From contig JAISDP010000295.1 of assembly GCA_031264715.1 (NCBI GenBank), forward strand, positions 1 through 13,228: 13,228 bases of DNA, given 5' to 3'. The notes beneath the pieces are model-generated. The model worked only from the letters and a program-made list of their open reading frames with translations, searched no databases and had not been told where the DNA came from. The translations under genes were made by a program, and so were the position numbers. This DNA comes from Bacteroidales bacterium. GTDB lineage: Bacteria > Bacteroidota > Bacteroidia > Bacteroidales > UBA4181. Of this stretch, positions 13,190-13,228 are shown one piece after another (the first letter of the stretch is position 1; the number at the start of each line of letters is the position of its first letter).

Positions 13190-13228
13190 TTGAAAAATAC
13201 AAGCAGTACGGAAAAAAATCAAAATAAG

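Overview
The window looks like chromosomal DNA of a Bacteroidales-type bacterium (phylum Bacteroidota). The evidence is repeated TTTG...TAnnTTTG promoters, absence of strong Shine-Dalgarno sites, an AAA-ATPase/PD-(D/E)XK gene of the kind that is multicopy in Bacteroidales, a DUF5686/carboxypeptidase-regulatory-like outer-membrane protein, and a Bacteroidetes-style thiamine locus. I see no rRNA, tRNA, insertion sequence, phage gene or CRISPR array.

Layout. (1) Positions 1-672 hold the 3' part of a YgjP-type zinc metallopeptidase gene whose start lies outside the window. (2) Positions 673-1037 are a convergent intergenic region carrying a MITE/REP-like repeat with near-perfect inverted arms and a perfect 20-bp palindrome. 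(3) Positions 1038-2609 (minus) encode an intact AAA-ATPase/PD-(D/E)XK nuclease-family protein. It has a promoter at 2632-2661, a second upstream promoter-like site, and a possible 42-residue small ORF. (4) Positions 2955-8966 (plus) form a tight six-gene operon behind a promoter at about 2866-2898: a two-domain lipoprotein, a small secreted YD-like protein, a VTC/polyphosphate-polymerase-like (tunnel) protein, a DUF4956 membrane protein, a DUF2490-like outer-membrane barrel, and a large DUF5686 outer-membrane protein with an N-terminal carboxypeptidase-regulatory-like domain. (5) Positions 8967-9431 hold a 41-bp tandem repeat array in which each unit carries a stem-loop. (6) Positions 9432-10070 encode a HAD phosphatase. 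(7) Positions 10090-13189 (minus) are a thiamine salvage operon, thiM-thiE-thiD-tenA, behind a TPP riboswitch and a textbook Bacteroidetes promoter.

How the genes may work together. The six-gene operon encodes parts for every envelope layer: a cytoplasmic tunnel enzyme expected to make an anionic polymer such as polyphosphate from nucleoside triphosphates, an inner-membrane partner, two outer-membrane barrels and exported accessory proteins. The VTC plus DUF4956 pairing is recurrent in bacteria as far as I know. The outer-membrane components beside it suggest an uncharacterised polymer synthesis/export or surface-modification system, and this is the most interesting candidate in the window. 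The thi operon covers salvage of thiazole and pyrimidine and their coupling to thiamine monophosphate. The HAD gene, convergent with tenA, is a plausible thiamine-monophosphate phosphatase.

An unusual recurring detail is that two start codons (4892 and 9432) are preceded by exactly three copies of a 7-bp tandem repeat with different sequences.
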